Shown: piece by piece, positions 53,001-64,000 of the stretch
Numbering within the stretch: position 1 is the first letter of the stretch
How the letters are laid out: the number at the start of each line of letters is the position of its first letter
Origin: Ascidia mentula
Lineage: Eukaryota > Chordata > Ascidiacea > Phlebobranchia > Ascidiidae
Assembly (NCBI GenBank): GCA_947561715.1
Contig: OX387200.1
Span: 13,642,501 to 13,706,500, forward strand
Direction: 5' to 3'
Length of the DNA stretch: 64,000 nt
Position numbers and translations under genes: made by a program
Notes under the pieces: generated by a model
Told to the model about the DNA's origin: nothing
The model's input: only the letters and a program-made list of their open reading frames with translations
Databases searched by the model: none

Positions 53001-56000
53001 ACGAAACAAAATGTGTTGACGTCAGAACGCTTGATCGGGTCCGAAGAAGCGATTTGTAGGGAAGTCACGATTTTAAGGTGGACCTGGGGAAAAGTATTGC
53101 ATGACACGCAATGCAGCGAACCGACGTGACACGGTACACGAAAGTGAGCAATTATGCCGCCCTCTATACAGCTTTAAGGCCCAATGTGCAGATTATGGGG
53201 TCACAGGGATTGCGCTTACACGTAACTTGATAGCGCGTGGGTTCCGGTAGTTTATGAGTAATCGCCAGAACGCATATTCAGGCCCTACGCCAAGATCCTT
53301 CCCCGATTCCAACCAACGTCACTACCAAATATCGCGGCACTAGTCATATCGCGATAATGAACTTTAGAATTTTAAAACGAAATCAAACAGGCAGTACCAG
53401 TAGCCGAACGGAAATAATAAACAGGTTCGACGTGTCAAATGTTTAATTACAACTATTTGGAACGCATAGAAATACGAAACGAATGATGCGATGCCAAACT
53501 TTGAGAGTGGTGTTGAAGTTCTATGAGCTGATTACACCTTTCGTCAGAGTTATTTCATACCAGGTTTATTGTCGCACCTGTGCTGGAGTAAATGTTAATA
53601 AGCTTTCAAGCGAGCCCGCAACAAATAACACGTAACTGGCGCAAAGCTTTCATTTTGCGTGCTCAGCACGAAAGCTACGATAAGCATGAGTTAAACCAAA
53701 CCAGGTAAAAAGATCAAATATAAAACAAACATGAAAGGTTTTTATGCGGGAGAAATGGTTGACTGCTCCAAACTACAAATTATGATTTTGAGAGAAAATA
53801 TTGTCGAAAGTACGAAAATTGCCTTTCTCATGACCTGGGCGCATGGAATCTCGCAAGAAGCAAATCATGAGGTGAATTTTCGCTACTCACTGATAAAATC
53901 ATTATCCAACGAGTTTGAAGCTTACGGCGGAAATGACCTACTCTGTAATTTGTAAACGGTAATTGGGTTTGCGTAATGGGAAAAACACCGAAAGTTGACG
54001 AGGTCGAGGCCGCAGAGAAACGTGCTTGTTTTCAACAACGCTCGCGAATTGTTCGGCGCGTGAAAAAGGAGGGTGGGTGTGTATATTAAGTCGGCTCGGG
54101 CGCTTTCAATCCACAAAACAAAGCTTATCGGTGGGACGGCAACACCGAGACGTTATGTAATAAAGTCGAGCAGTCAGCTTTAATTGAGGCACTATAGCAA
54201 GTAAAGCTTTAAATTATTCTTTCAGAAACAATATATACAGAGCGATTAAAGCCGAATTGAAATAATAAAGTTTAAAATGAATTTTCTGATCATTGCACTG
54301 AGTTTGTTTGTGGTTTTCGCTGACGGTATGTACTTGGGAAAAAAGGAATATCCAATAATAGCAGGTAACATACGTGGACTGCGCAGGTGTGCGCTAGTGT
54401 TTAAACTGTAAATAAAGTCACAAGTTCAGTGTTTTATCAATTCCCGCTAGGTTGGTAAATATGAGCGTCTCATCCAAATTAGCGCATTCTCCACCTATTG
54501 TTCCTTTGTGAGGATTAATTTTTAGTCGAAATGCGCTTTCTTGATGAAACGAATTTTGACCTTTGCACGATACCTGTCAACAACTGGGCGGATCGAGTCG
54601 GCAGACACGCGAATATCGCGTGCGCACCAAACGTACGACGGATTAACTTAACGGCCACACATGGTCACACCAACCTAACATGCAACTTTTCATTACTTTA
54701 ACCAAATTTTGATGTATTTTTTCAGGTCAAAACCCGCCGACTTGCAAACTGGCCGAGATCGCAAATCCTTCGCAACAATGGTCGTTCGCCTCCAACCTTA
54801 CGTGTGATGCTGACACGTTGCGAGGCGACAAGAGCGACGTCATCGATGCTGTTGCCGACGGAGTGATTTGCACCTTTACTTATTCATGTCCGGTCGATCC
54901 AAGCGGCCCTCATAGACATACTGAGATGAAATGCAAGAACGGAAAATGGGAGGGAGCCATGCCCGACTGCTCCTCAAACGATCGAATTGTAAGTTTTTAG
55001 TCAGGATTCTATTTCGAGCTAACCGCGCCTAATCACGGCACGCTGACCTTTCCAAGTTTTCCACGAACTAAATTTGGCGTTTTTTAAATTAGTTTGAGGA
55101 CATCCTGCGCACTTTCGGCGACCAGAATGAAGAGGAGAAGGAAGAGACAAATGAGGAGAGAAAAGATGAGTCAGTATTGGGAAGTGCAATCCGTAAATCC
55201 TCATCAAAATCACAGACACGACAGAAACTGAGGAACATATGCAAGACAAAGCAATTGTGTTATCGTGTGGATAGAGCATCGTCGTGCACCAAACTGAGTA
55301 AGTTTTACAATCCACAAAACTTGTGTTACTTCCATAAACGTCAGTTTTAACAAAAAATGGGAGACTCAACAACGTTGTGGTCATTTAATTTACCAGACTG
55401 CTTCTTGTTTTCAGGAGTGAAAAATGGCGAAAGGTATTTTAGCCGAATAAACGAAATGTTCCAATATCTGTGCCGGTATTGCCACAAGTACGTGTGCTCC
55501 AGAGGCGTCCACCTGCTGTAAAACCAAGTTCTACGAAGCCGTTCTTATGGTACAAAAAACTGCAAGCAAACGCGCCCAGGAGTGGAAATTAGATTTTGCG
55601 ACAGTCAATGTTCACTGTGGGAACGCGTAATTCTTCTTTGCGATCTCAAGTTTTTTCTACGTTTTTTGTGTTGTCGAAGAATTAATTTAAGTTATGGAAC
55701 TGCTCGATTATTATCAATGCGATAAATATCCGTGTACCTGACATTAACCGCCACGATCTGATTGGAAAAAGCTATGGTTGAAATCAATTTTTCATATAAG
55801 CAGAGACTTGGCACAACACACGATTTTATCTTGCAGCTCTTGAATGACACGTTTTTATCTGATGGCGATTTCCATTGTAACATTCCGCTTTGCACGTACA
55901 CTCGCCTTGGCTTGTTCCGTTCAACCCAAAACAATCATTCTGGGATTGGGACGCGGGCACATTGGGTTGTGTTTGTGGTGCGACAAAAGAACATCTCAAG

Positions 56001-59000
56001 AATATAATTCCACCTTGCCTTTAGGCCCTCGTCCTGTCGTGCCAGGCAGCACGCGAACTTTCAAAATTGGCCGCAAAATTTTTAAAACCGAGCACAACAA
56101 CATGTATCGAGTTAATTGGATGCAAACAAACGCATTTTGATTTTTTTCAGAGCCGAACAACCTTATTTGCATTTTATTTGTGATTGTTTTTTTATGATTG
56201 CGTGTACAGTTTTTACGGGATTTAATTTGTACAATTTTTATTGAGAATAAAGTTTATGGAAATAAATTATATGGTGACATCTTTTATTGGACAGAATTAC
56301 AATTTTATATTGCACGAAAGAAATTAGGACAAGGAACGTTTGACACCAAAAAAAGTCACCATCGCAACTTTGGCATTTAAAAATTTACTCAACTCAAAAA
56401 CGTGACCATTAAAAATTAACGCTGAATTTGGATTAAAGTCCAATGATTAAAATTCAAACTTTACATACTTGTCACGCAACACACGAGTATTCCTAATAGA
56501 CGTAGTTAATTGCGAGAACCTTAATCAGAAATTTAAGAAGTAACAGTATTACTTTCATTTAGGATTTGGAATCCCATGTTAGGTAATGGGGCAAAAGGGC
56601 AAATATATAATTCATTTCCGCTGGCGACAAATTCCTCGAATGCGACTATCCATTTACTATTGCTGTAGCAATTAAAGCGTGTAGTATTAAGCCACACGAT
56701 TGCTAACTACCACCTAATTAAAAGGTCAAACAATATCATACAAAGTGGCCACATTTTTTGCTTCGCCGACCATTCGATGTGGCATGTATAGATTCAAGGA
56801 GTAAATAGTAAGTATTACATTATGCCCATGAATCACAAAGTTTGTATTGATAGCTAATATATGGATATATATGAGATGAATTCCGCTTGCTTGCAAATGG
56901 CACAACAAAATAGGAAAAATCATTATCACGGTTTAAGGCTTTGAAGGAAAACATGTGGACGGGGCGTGGCCAATAATCGATTGTTCGTGCAACGGTTGCA
57001 TGCTTGGCAGCTCTGCCCAGTTTTGGGTCGAATCGCCATCGCATTTTTTCCACCTGCGTCGTATGATGTAAACAAAATTCTTCGAATTATTAACCCCGCC
57101 GATTGCAACACGGTTTTTTAACATGCCGAGAGAAAAGGGGAAACGGTTGCCATCGTGGAAGCGCCCGCAATCTTCCGTGCAAACGAGTTTTTACGCAGAT
57201 CTTGCAAAAGGCAATCGTTCGCAGTATTTCCCATTAAGAGCATGAGTTTATCGTGGAACACACAGTATCCATACACTAATATTTACGCACGTATTACATG
57301 TACACATAACCAATTTTCAATGTTTTGAGTCGCTCTCAGCGAGACGTTAAACAAGAATTGCCGTTTTAAAATAATTTTTATTTCAGTAGGAGTCATCGCG
57401 ACATTTTTGGAATCAATTCTTGCTCCCCGACGACGGCAATCTAATTTTAAATTCAACAAACTTGAATTCCAAAAACCAAAAGGTGAGATTTCTTCAGAAT
57501 CAATTTAATGTTACGCTCGAAGCTGTAACAGCACATGATAGAGGAAAATTGCTTTCACGATGTTGTGTTTGTGACGTTCACACATTGTGATAAAAATCTC
57601 GCTTTTGTTCCCCGAGGTTAAATGTTAGACCGATATGTCACCAATAAAACAAAGCGATGTACTGAGATAAAACACAATTTGAGGAGATATCGTCGTCAGA
57701 CACCGGAAAATTTCTCGCGGAAATCACCCGCTTGTACGAGTTAAGTGCGCGCGTGTCAGGATGTAAAAACTAAAGGAATCTAAATTAGATGAAAAAGGCG
57801 GGAAAACATTTAACGGCGCTAAGAGAAATGTTGTCGTCACACCACACGTAAAAATGGGCATGAAATAAAACAGCAATACGTTACCCGCTGTCGAGGTGAT
57901 TTTGAAAGAAAACGGGCTATTTGAGGAATGTAACATCGTCTTTCGTATTTTGAAGCTAGCACCCGCCTTATAACGTCTGCATGTTAATTAACCAGTTTGC
58001 TTGCTTTGGAGTGAAGACCGCTGGGTAAAATTTTTCGCCGATTTCATAATCGTCTTACTAAAAAGTTTGTGTATAATATGCAACAAATTGGGCCATGATC
58101 CGATCATGTATTAGTAAAACGTTGGCTGGGAGATACAAAATAAACCACTTGCTCGACGGTTTAGTAAAAACCACAACGCAAACAAATGAAGTTACTGCTC
58201 GATGTTCAGCACTAACCACTGCATTGCCTATAAAGAAAGTTGCCAAACCGGAATGAGCGATCAAAACTGTTTGGGGAAACCACACCACATGGAGACAACC
58301 TTTTCAAGAGTTGAAGAGTAATGAAAACGCTTAACCTTTGCAAGTCCGGTCGCCCTTTATATGGAAAGAGAGAACAAAGATTTGAGTGTCGCGGAAACTT
58401 ATACCCGAATAACATCACGACAACACTAAGAAAATTGCTGCGATGGGTTTCGCGATTATATGCAATGACTTCGGAACGTCTTCCACCCACCCACCAATGT
58501 TATCTCAATCAATGTCAATACGATGGTTGAGATGATGTGAAACTAATAGCAGCATTTTTCAGCGCGTGACACAAAGTGATACCTTGTTTGTGCAATTCAG
58601 CAACCCAGCAGACTATTTGTCACATGCGATCTAGCTTAATATTGCACAAAATGCAAAAATTGCAATTTCAGCATTTCGATGGCCAAATTGCAACATAATG
58701 TGAACAATTCAAAACCAGATCCACCTATCATGTTCGGAACAGCATCAAAGGGGGCGCAAGGATTTCTAAAATATAAGTCAAATCACTTTCAGCAGTTGGA
58801 AAACCAACCATAAGACCCACTACACATTAAAAACTCATTTGGGCGATTTTGTTGACGACTGGAAACCAAATTGGATTCCACAGGCAGCAAAATTCGGGTG
58901 GTTAATTACCTTTTACAAATCACGCATTCAAAAGATGGTCGCACGTCGTAGTGAGTCACTGCACGAAACGCATTAAACGTGAACTACCACAGTCTTTCGG

Positions 59001-62000
59001 ACAAGCATCAATTGTCCTTTCACTGGATTGTAATCTGCGGAAACCATGTTAACATAGGTGCCAGGGAGCACCTGCATCCAACGACCGCAAAAGTGGCGAT
59101 AAGGGGCAACAGAAAAATGTGCTCGGTTTAGCGAAAAGATTAAAACCGGGAAGTTACCTCGAGCTCTTGTGGGGTCGATCTCAGTACATCGATGTTCAAA
59201 GGAGATAATGGAACGAAGAAGGTGAAGCAGGTTTGCCTGGAAACTCACAATGAACGGTCGATTGTTGCCGCACCACCAATATGCAAGCTCCGCGTTGTTT
59301 TCACACGAATGCGGGGATCTGCACAATAAAGTGGATTTTTTGTAACAAGAATAGTTTGTTGATAAAGGGCCTCGTGTTTCAGTACAAGAAGTTTATTTTA
59401 ACACCTTAGCAAGGTATTGCTACAAACTAATGAAGATTTCCGTGTGTACTATAAAGTAAAAAAACATCAATTGCTGAACAAAGGCATGTTTAAGACTAAC
59501 CGCGCTGCATGTATTTATTTGGCAAGTTATATAAATTTATCAATGATGAAAGTGTTATTTAGGGTAGACAAGGTTCAACAACACCACAACACATAGAATT
59601 ATGAACCACTTAATGCGTCTGGTTCAAGGCACATGATGCTTACCCTCTTGTGTTGCTGCAGTGCGTTGAACTTGTACAACCTTCAGCAATTACCTGCAGC
59701 AAAAACCGTTGTAAAATATACGGTATTACCTTACTCGGTAAACCTAAGCTGAGTAAGAGGTTTTCCAAACCGTAACTACAAAAAATTTACCACGTAATCA
59801 GCCTTTATACAGCTTTAGGCTACAAAAGCTTTTCGAACTTGCATAGCACCATGTGGAAATGAGCTTTACATGTTAAAGATTTCATACCATTCCTAAGCGA
59901 AAATTTACAAATAAAATACAAATAAATTTTAAACATTTCACCGTAGCACCACTCATGATGCTATAAGCGTCTGTTGAAAGGTTAAAATAAATGCTTCAGT
60001 AATTGAGGTATACAGCTAAATCTATCTATCGGTATATATAACGAAACACATATATGTTCCAACAATTATCATCAAGATTACATGTAGAGCTTGCACAGTA
60101 CGCGAAAGGGCCAACAAAGCAGTTTCCTGCATGCGATGCTTCACAAGCACAGACATGACGAAGGCACTGAATTGTTGAGCCGACGACGAAACCGTCGATG
60201 ACGTCAAGTGCGACGCTGACGTAACATTCTCCTTTGCGAGAATGGTCACTTGGTCGAGAAGTGAAACGAGTAGTTTGCAGGAAATACACCGAACGTCACA
60301 TAGGGAATTGGGAATCTCATCCTTTGGCGGTTGCCATGATCTAAAAAATAATTGATGTAGGCATTTTGAGTTTGAGCGAGGGCAATTATAACCACAAAAA
60401 AACATTCATAAAGCCTAAACAAAGCGGCGTATATCCACATTAAGTTGATAAAGATACGCGCTTGGACTCATATATGAGCAGAATTGCCGAAGATGGAATT
60501 TACTGAATTCATGTGGTACAAGTTATCTTTGACATAAAAAATAATTTGACAAACAGACGCGCCCAAGGAAACTAAACGTCTTTTTTGAAGTAACTAAATT
60601 GCTATGCAGACCTTGCTTATCGCTTTGAAACCGGAACAGAATCAGCCAAGTGCAATGATAACAACGTAAATCATACGGATGCAGATTATTGGAAAGAGGG
60701 CCCGCCCACCTGATATACCGGAGGCAGATCCCGATCAGGACATCGATAATCATAATACTCTGAGATTGACTCGAAATGTCTCCATAAAACTGCTTTCCCG
60801 CCATGGACTGCTGATGGCGAACCAACAACTCCTAAAAACAAGTTTTGTGCTCCACAATCTGTCCAACCAGACAGTCGATTTCATGTTAACAAAGTAGTTT
60901 AGTTCGGAAATAGGGAGATTGAACTGATGAAAACGTGCCATGTCATTGACTTAAAGTATTTTGATTTAACGATGCTTTTTAAAAGTGCATTTAAGCCATG
61001 TTTAGTTTGTAAAGCATTGCTGCACCTGTAAAGTGGACTGTCCTGCCAGGTATGACGTCTGGTGCGACATTTGAGTGGTTGAAGCTGTGTACGTGAAAAG
61101 TCGAGGGTTGCAATGGAGGAGCGCGAGGATAGAACGAAGAACATACAAAACCCGTCGTGTGTCGAACGACTCCTAAAACCACGAGATAATTTTAGTGTTG
61201 AGGAAATCGCCTGCCCAACCTTGGGTCAAACGACCACGTGAAAGTACAAATGAAAGGTCGTTCGTGAAGCAATAATTTTGCAGAAATCTCTTCGCACGCA
61301 AAAGTTGGGTGGACCCGAATCCTGCTTGTTATATGAAATGCTTTATTGAAAATCATTTTCGTCGAAAGTACTTGGTACTTGGTACAATGCATTACCATTG
61401 TGTACAAATGCATTGTAGTGTTAATACTTGGAATACACGCACAATACCCATGTATATAGAAGCATATGCCCAAGCATATCTAACAAATGATCAAAATTTA
61501 AATAAATATTTCCAAAAAAACAACCTGGTAAATGAGAAGGTCCCATGATGTTTGTTTGTCCGGAGTTTTGCCATCTTGTTGCGTAATCTTTTTAGTTTTT
61601 TCGAGTTCCTCTGCAGACGCTGGAGCCGCAGCTTCGTCTTGTGGCATAGGCGAAGTTTTGCTGGATGCAAAGTGGGCTTAATTAGAATGTAAAAAATTGC
61701 AACCACAATCCCGTGTTTCGCACGCAGTAATTTGCAAACCGTGCAGTAGTTTTCGATAAAACGCAAACAGCCGCTATTTCGAAGACCTGTTGTTGTTTAT
61801 CCAACATGTTGGAAGTTTTGTCGATATTAAAATACGTTAAAGAAGGCTAAAAATTATTCGACCGTACGTTAATTTTTTTCGTTGTAGTAACCCTGGCTTA
61901 AACCCTAGCAATGACGCAGAATAATTAACAGTGCCCAGACAAAATTTGAATCATTATAGTGGGTATCCAAAAATGGAAGTGAATTTCCCACACCGAGTAC

Positions 62001-64000
62001 GATCGCCAAATTAGCCAAACCCGGCCAAATTCCTCTTCCGCCCTTCCTTGTATGCAAATATATGTGGGTCATCACACTAACAACAGCCCCGCATCACAAC
62101 TTCGCGTACAAATCACGAAGCTAGCAACTGGCGCTCATGGAATAGAAAAGATCGCATCAAATTTAAATCTAATTATAAGGCGATTGTTCGGAATATCTTG
62201 TTTCCTGCAATTCACGCAGAATTGCCTGAGAAATTTTTATGCAATTTTTACGATTCAACTAAGCGTTGGAAACCAACACCATCAGTTATCTTGAAATGTA
62301 TTATCAACTTACAATAGTTTAAGCTTTTGCGAGGGAATGTTGAACGCCACTATCAACGAGCTTAAGAGGAAAAGGGACAAAATGCGACACGGAGTACTTG
62401 GACGTGACACATTTTGGCGCCAGGATTAAAAGATATTGCCACTTTAGTGTGGTCCCCTCTGAAATCGCATGTCATGTAGCATGTGACTCTTAAGTACTCT
62501 TGGTTAAAATGTTTGAAGAAAACATTGATCGCGTAACGCCTTTAGTGGATTTCGACGAAATCAACCAACTTCATCGGGTGTGTACGTATATACTGACGAA
62601 CCCATCCAACCAGAAACATGCCTAGTCTGATGTTCTGTAGCTTCGAAAGGCAATCAAAAAACAGTTCTTGTTTCAAAGATAGAATAAAATACACGTCGAT
62701 TTGCTTTCGACTAAAATGAGATTGTGGTTTAACTTTTCAACTTACAGTCTGATAACTTCCAATGCTTCCCTAATAACAGTTTCCACAATATGTTGAGCTT
62801 TGGAAGAAATTTCGTCTTCACTTCGTTCCGTCAACTTCGACACTAAATCCCTGAAAACCAATAAGGTACAGATTGTTAAGATGTTCAAAAATAATTAGGG
62901 TTTAGCATTTTGCGTCACACCCCAACTCCAGTCAACGCTTACCCACTGCCCTTTTCCGTGTAACATATATATCAAAGGAAACATCACAACTTAATGCAAT
63001 ATTGCAAAAAAAAATGTTTTTCTTATTGAAACATCAAAGGGGAAGTATTTTTTTATTTTTTACCACACTGGGATGCAACCCAGGTTATATTGACCGCGAA
63101 TCCCGAACAGATTTTCTACATAATATATGGACCGGGCGTCTTGACCGATGTTGCCATTTACCTCATAATGCACTGGCGCCACCACATGGCCATTTTTAAA
63201 CCCATATAAATACATCAGCATTATTTCAACCAGAAATTTACAACCATGAAGTCAGTATTACTACCTATATTGTTGTTTTCCCTTTGCAATGTCGGACAAA
63301 ACAGAAGAAGATGAGGTTGCTTCATTGAAAGAATTTCTGTAACAAAATCATTTACGTTTAAGTCAACGCAGTAAAAATATTTATGAAACATAATGCCAAA
63401 AATATTTATTTTATTGAGCCCGTGTCTAGTCTTATGGTGGGGAAGTCGTAAATATTAACTTTCTTTCTTAGAACAACAAGGATAAGAAACCATTACCGGA
63501 GTTTGTAAGTAAGGTTGGTCAACTGCTGTGATGACGCCTGAAAAAAACAACCAGAGGTCACGTTCGTTAGAAGAGAATTAACAAAACCTTGACTTTATAA
63601 TAATTTTCATAGAACGGTCAAATTACCTGAGGCAAACCAACTTCAACATTCGATACATCGTCACTCTCAACACCTGAAAGTCATATAAGCGTAAAAAATG
63701 GTAGCAAATGGAAAACACAACCATAGCTTTCATCAGACAATCCAAGCTTGACAAACTTTCTGCAAACAAAACAAAAACACACCAGCAACAAACGGAGCAC
63801 TCCTTGTTTTTGGATGAAGGGCGACCAACAGAAATGGTTCAAGGAGACGAAGAAGGTCTTGTTTTTCCAAGCACTGTCGCAACCAACGATGAACGATCGT
63901 CAACGATAGAGAAAATGTTGAATCGGTCGGTTGAAAAACGGGGGAAGTCAAGGTTGTCCGTTCCACGTTGTAAGAAGTGAGTGTGTCCACGACGGCGAAT
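36010..64000 (-). CDS. DOP1: DOP1/Dopey, 3' portion (5' end outside the window)
   Basis: Twenty-nine exons, listed in three block entries, join in phase to about 1381 codons plus stop. They cover the C-terminal half or more of DOP1 from roughly vertebrate residue 1030 onward. Matches to DOP1A/DOP1B are collinear, for example [83 protein letters not shown] and the extreme C-terminus [17 protein letters not shown]1 is a large peripheral helical-repeat protein that partners MON2. It acts at Golgi and endosome membranes in cargo recycling and kinesin-1 recruitment. Vertebrates have two paralogues; which one this single gene represents is not decidable here. The gene is unusual for a 9.56-kb intron that contains an opposite-strand gene. 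The exon at the right edge is cut by the window. Confidence 0.96.
39154..39630 (-). other. DOP1: GC-AG intron in DOP1
   Basis: The upstream exon ends CATTG followed by GCAAGT, a strong GC-type donor. Splicing there gives [15 protein letters not shown], which aligns with vertebrate RNHSAHNAPSYRACV; no GT donor does this. Confidence 0.85.
41230..41640. repeat. GC-richer intronic island with a 17-bp inverted repeat, probable old repeat
   Basis: Within a DOP1 intron, bases 41427-41443 and 41459-41475 are perfect 17-nt reverse complements around a 15-nt loop (TGTGATGTCACAACA core). The surrounding 400 bp is GC-richer than the intron and open on both strands (120 and 110 codons) without family resemblance. 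It looks like an inserted repeat, but its ends are not defined. Confidence 0.45.
41743..49595 (-). CDS. DOP1: DOP1 exons in window 10-15
   Basis: Exons: 49483-49595, 48164-48334, 45836-45941, 44752-44891, 43382-43516 and 41743-41844. Matches include [75 protein letters not shown] and [13 protein letters not shown]. Introns here are long for this genome (0.8-2.2 kb). All junction phases agree, and the first exon joins across the 9.56-kb intron in phase (1 then 2 nt, giving Gly). Confidence 0.94.
41845..43381 (-). other. DOP1 intron 41845-43381
   Basis: This 1.5-kb intron holds the hairpin at 42259-42315 and a GC-richer patch near 42567-42890 with overlapping open frames on both strands that match nothing I know. 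Confidence 0.5.
42259..42315. repeat. 57-nt near-perfect hairpin in a DOP1 intron
   Basis: Arms 42259-42279 and 42295-42315 are perfect complements over 21 nt. After one A-A mismatch, the 13-nt inner part pairs for five more bases (GTTTT with AAAAC) around a 3-nt loop. Size and shape resemble a miRNA-like stem or a tiny foldback element. No terminal target duplication is obvious. Confidence 0.8.
43517..49482 (-). other. DOP1 introns 43517-44751, 44892-45835, 45942-48163 and 48335-49482
   Basis: These four introns together contain about 5.5 kb. Open frames are short (110 codons at most) and none resembles a known family or fits the phases of the flanking DOP1 exons. I see no structured RNA or transposon ends. 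Confidence 0.5.
50380..50823 (+). other. 147-codon open frame of unknown status in the DOP1 intron
   Basis: This is the longest plus-strand frame in the intron. It starts with a short hydrophobic run ([10 protein letters not shown]) and becomes basic and polar, ending KAFLK. No domain is recognised, and no promoter or poly(A) signal was located close by. It may be a chance frame. Confidence 0.2.
51312..51363 (+). CDS. Isolated signal-peptide first exon inside the DOP1 intron
   Basis: An ATG opens a hydrophobic 17-residue leader ([17 protein letters not shown]) that ends at a strong GTAAGA donor in phase 1. The secreted-protein gene downstream has an acceptor of the same phase at 54726. So this could be an alternative first exon of that gene or the start of a separate, unrecognised gene. 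Only the leader and donor are visible evidence. Confidence 0.4.
54082..54089 (+). promoter_or_regulatory. TATA-like box upstream of the nested secreted gene
   Basis: TATATTAA lies about 195 bp upstream of the ATG at 54277, in a GC-richer setting. It may be the core promoter, with a 5' UTR that includes a possible acceptor near 54225. Confidence 0.3.
54277..55521 (+). CDS. Secreted sushi/CCP-like protein nested antisense in a DOP1 intron
   Basis: Four exons join in phase to about 207 codons plus stop: 54277-54325, 54726-54988, 55093-55297 and 55415-55521. Residues 1-16 are a typical signal peptide ([16 protein letters not shown]). Exon 2 encodes a single CCP/sushi-like module with cysteines in the expected order, ending [14 protein letters not shown], where the Trp and final Cys are diagnostic. 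Exon 3 is acidic ([14 protein letters not shown]), then basic with further cysteines. The last exon carries more cysteines, but two overlapping frames there are both cysteine-bearing, so the C-terminus is uncertain. Sushi modules usually bind proteins in complement, cell adhesion or innate recognition. No specific role can be assigned. Poly(A) signals follow at 56246-56251. Confidence 0.7.
55522..56245 (+). other. Probable 3' UTR of the nested secreted gene
   Basis: The stretch between the modelled stop and the first AATAAA contains two overlapping plus-strand frames (55762-56007 and 55844-56140). One has a hydrophobic start followed by a basic tail. They may be chance frames, or an alternative 3' end of the nested gene. 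Confidence 0.35.
56246..56251 (+). terminator. Poly(A) signal of the nested secreted gene
   Basis: AATAAA at 56246-56251 is followed by a second copy at 56261-56266, about 725 bp after the modelled stop. Confidence 0.5.
59158..64000 (-). CDS. DOP1: DOP1 exons in window 1-9 (partial first)
   Basis: Exons: 63783-64000 (continues right), 63627-63673, 63497-63537, 62746-62850, 61525-61660, 61026-61172, 60710-60831, 60082-60340 and 59158-59236. The first carries [28 protein letters not shown]-like family sequence. The small second and third exons are supported mainly by splice phase. Exon 4 gives [15 protein letters not shown]. Exons 5-7 read [14 protein letters not shown], then [17 protein letters not shown] and [13 protein letters not shown], all matching vertebrate DOP1. 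Exon 9 gives [14 protein letters not shown]. Confidence 0.92.
63205..63210 (+). promoter_or_regulatory. TATA box before a signal-peptide stub
   Basis: TATAAA (extended TATAAATA) lies about 41 bp upstream of an ATG at 63246, which would give a transcription start about 10 bp before the ATG. Confidence 0.4.
63246..63314 (+). CDS. 22-codon signal-peptide-like stub in a DOP1 intron
   Basis: The frame reads [22 protein letters not shown] and stops. It is a textbook secretion signal with a plausible cleavage after NVG, followed by basic residues. No splice donor precedes the stop. It may be the remnant of a secreted-protein gene, a micropeptide, or chance. Confidence 0.25.
   Translation: MKSVLLPILLFSLCNVGQNRRR

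Larger units (their letters stand above)
49596..59157 (-). other. Giant 9.56-kb DOP1 intron hosting opposite-strand exons
   Basis: The flanking exons (49483-49595 and 59158-59236) join in phase and match contiguous DOP1 sequence, so this really is one intron. It is over four times longer than any other intron here. It contains the nested secreted-protein gene (54277 to about 56250), an isolated signal-peptide exon (51312-51363) and a 147-codon open frame (50380-50823). The remainder, especially 56260-59157, shows nothing I can name. Confidence 0.85.
59237..63496 (-). other. DOP1 introns at the right side of the window
   Basis: Introns 59237-60081, 60341-60709, 61173-61524, 61661-62745 and 62851-63496 exceed 300 bp. 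Apart from the small inverted repeat near 61384-61416 and the signal-peptide stub at 63246, nothing is recognised in them. Confidence 0.5.

Overview
The window looks like a compact, AT-rich, intron-dense invertebrate chordate genome. An ascidian tunicate, Ciona-like, is the best guess. This is inferred from the gene set, the very short introns (mostly 60-500 bp) and scattered small MITEs; nothing in the sequence proves the species. There are no bacterial operons, rRNA genes, CRISPR arrays or recognisable retroviral elements.

Layout, left to right. A 159-bp foldback MITE (346-504) lies downstream of a single-exon glycerophosphodiester phosphodiesterase membrane-protein gene (973-2598, minus). 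A plus-strand 14-exon gene (3961-7762) encodes a secreted M28 zinc peptidase fused to a C-terminal F5/8-type (discoidin) domain. It converges, with a 445-bp gap, on a complete UNC80 gene (8208-28440, minus), resolved here into 64 exons whose lengths sum to 3016 codons plus stop. A 421-bp hAT-type MITE with a perfect 8-bp target duplication sits in one UNC80 intron. Further right, all on the minus strand, are a 5-exon RGS-domain gene (29413-31348), a 4-exon AK6 gene of exactly 172 aa (33293-35102), and the 3' half of DOP1/Dopey (36010-64000, 29 exons seen, 5' end beyond the window).

DOP1 has one outsized intron of 9.56 kb (49596-59157). It holds an opposite-strand gene (54277 to about 56250) for a small secreted protein with a signal peptide, one sushi/CCP-like domain, an acidic linker and a cysteine-bearing tail. 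Another phase-1 signal-peptide exon (51312-51363) lies in the same intron, and a TATA-driven signal-peptide stub (63246-63314) lies in a different DOP1 intron.

The large genes do not form one pathway. UNC80 is the scaffold of the NALCN sodium-leak channel complex. DOP1 works with MON2 in endosome/Golgi traffic. AK6 is a nuclear adenylate kinase/ATPase of ribosome maturation. RGS proteins shut off G-alpha signalling. The most novel material is accessory: the nested secreted gene, the M28-discoidin fusion, the two MITEs and a near-perfect 57-nt hairpin in a DOP1 intron. Exon boundaries were worked out by hand from splice consensus, reading phase and remembered family sequences, so individual edges may be off by a few bases.
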